Shown piece by piece: positions 6,076 through 6,118 of a DNA stretch of 6,118 nucleotides. This stretch comes from Halodesulfurarchaeum sp. (GTDB lineage Archaea; Halobacteriota; Halobacteria; Halobacteriales; Halobacteriaceae). The notes under the pieces are model-generated. The model worked only from the letters and a program-made list of their open reading frames with translations. It had not been told where the DNA came from and did no database searches. Position 1 is the first letter of the stretch; each line of letters starts with the position of its first letter. The position numbers were made by a program, and so were the translations under genes. Where the stretch lies: the NCBI GenBank assembly GCA_018334775.1, contig JAGXLJ010000079.1, positions 1 to 6,118 of the forward strand. The letters are read 5' to 3'.

Positions 6076-6118
6076 ATGCCGACGGTGGAAATCAACGTGC
6101 CCGATCATATCGAGATGC
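6076..6118 (+). CDS. Start of a small haloarchaeal protein, probably ribbon-helix-helix type (cut by right edge)
   Basis: The plus strand from the ATG at 6076 reads MPTVEINVPDHIEM (14 codons) before the window ends. An initial beta strand with alternating hydrophobic residues (VEINVP) followed by DHIEM, where a helix would start, is how many haloarchaeal ribbon-helix-helix or CopG-like small proteins begin; I recall a haloarchaeal family annotated as DUF7120 with very similar starts. The codons are GC-rich in the third position (CCG ACG GTG ... ATC AAC GTG CCC), supporting real coding. It is divergent from the molybdoenzyme/men run. If it is a DNA-binding protein it could act on the shared intergenic region, but this is inference from 14 residues. 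Confidence 0.5.
   Translation, partial: MPTVEINVPDHIEM

Noticed and set aside
1..6118. Mobile elements, CRISPR, tRNA/rRNA or a novel defence cassette
   Set aside because: I found no transposase, integrase, array-like direct repeats or RNA-gene signature on either strand. Nearly all the DNA is accounted for by six biosynthetic or metabolic genes and two short regulatory gaps.

Overview
The window is a compact block of a haloarchaeal (class Halobacteria) chromosome. It carries most of the classical, o-succinylbenzoate-route menaquinone (vitamin K2) pathway. The lineage is inferred from several things: acid-rich enzymes with acidic hydrophilic inserts, moderately high GC (58-62% in the lines I counted), tight ATGA-type gene overlaps, a start codon placed as in a leaderless transcript behind an archaeal TATA-like box, and family versions typical of haloarchaea. 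I cannot name the genus.

Layout: all but one of the genes lie on the minus strand, so the block reads from right to left. At the right is a small cytoplasmic sulfite-oxidase-like molybdopterin oxidoreductase (5373-5969). After 59 bases come menF (isochorismate synthase, 3922-5313), menD (SEPHCHC synthase, 2180-3925), a 51-base gap with a likely internal promoter, menB (DHNA-CoA synthase, 1247-2128), menA (DHNA prenyltransferase, 289-1245), and the first 97 codons of menC (o-succinylbenzoate synthase), which runs off the left edge. At the far right a plus-strand gene begins at 6076 and is cut after 14 codons. It looks like the N-terminus of a small ribbon-helix-helix-type haloarchaeal protein. 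The 106 bases between the two divergent genes (5970-6075) hold their promoters and a perfect 5-bp hairpin.

How the genes work together: MenF turns chorismate into isochorismate. MenD adds succinic semialdehyde from 2-oxoglutarate to give SEPHCHC. After loss of pyruvate (MenH, not in view), MenC makes o-succinylbenzoate. MenE (not in view) makes the CoA thioester, MenB closes the ring to DHNA-CoA, and after thioester hydrolysis MenA attaches the polyprenyl tail in the membrane. menF/menD and menA/menC overlap by 4 bases, and menB/menA are 1 base apart. The only real gap inside the men block (menD/menB) carries a T-rich box 24-30 bases upstream of the menB ATG, suggesting that menB-menA-menC can also be transcribed separately from a leaderless start.

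I see no mobile element, CRISPR array, tRNA or rRNA. Most of the block is a known pathway. The points worth a second look are the type-II active site of MenB with its actinobacterial look, the internal leaderless promoter, the molybdoenzyme at the head of the operon, and the unusually basic menC N-terminus.
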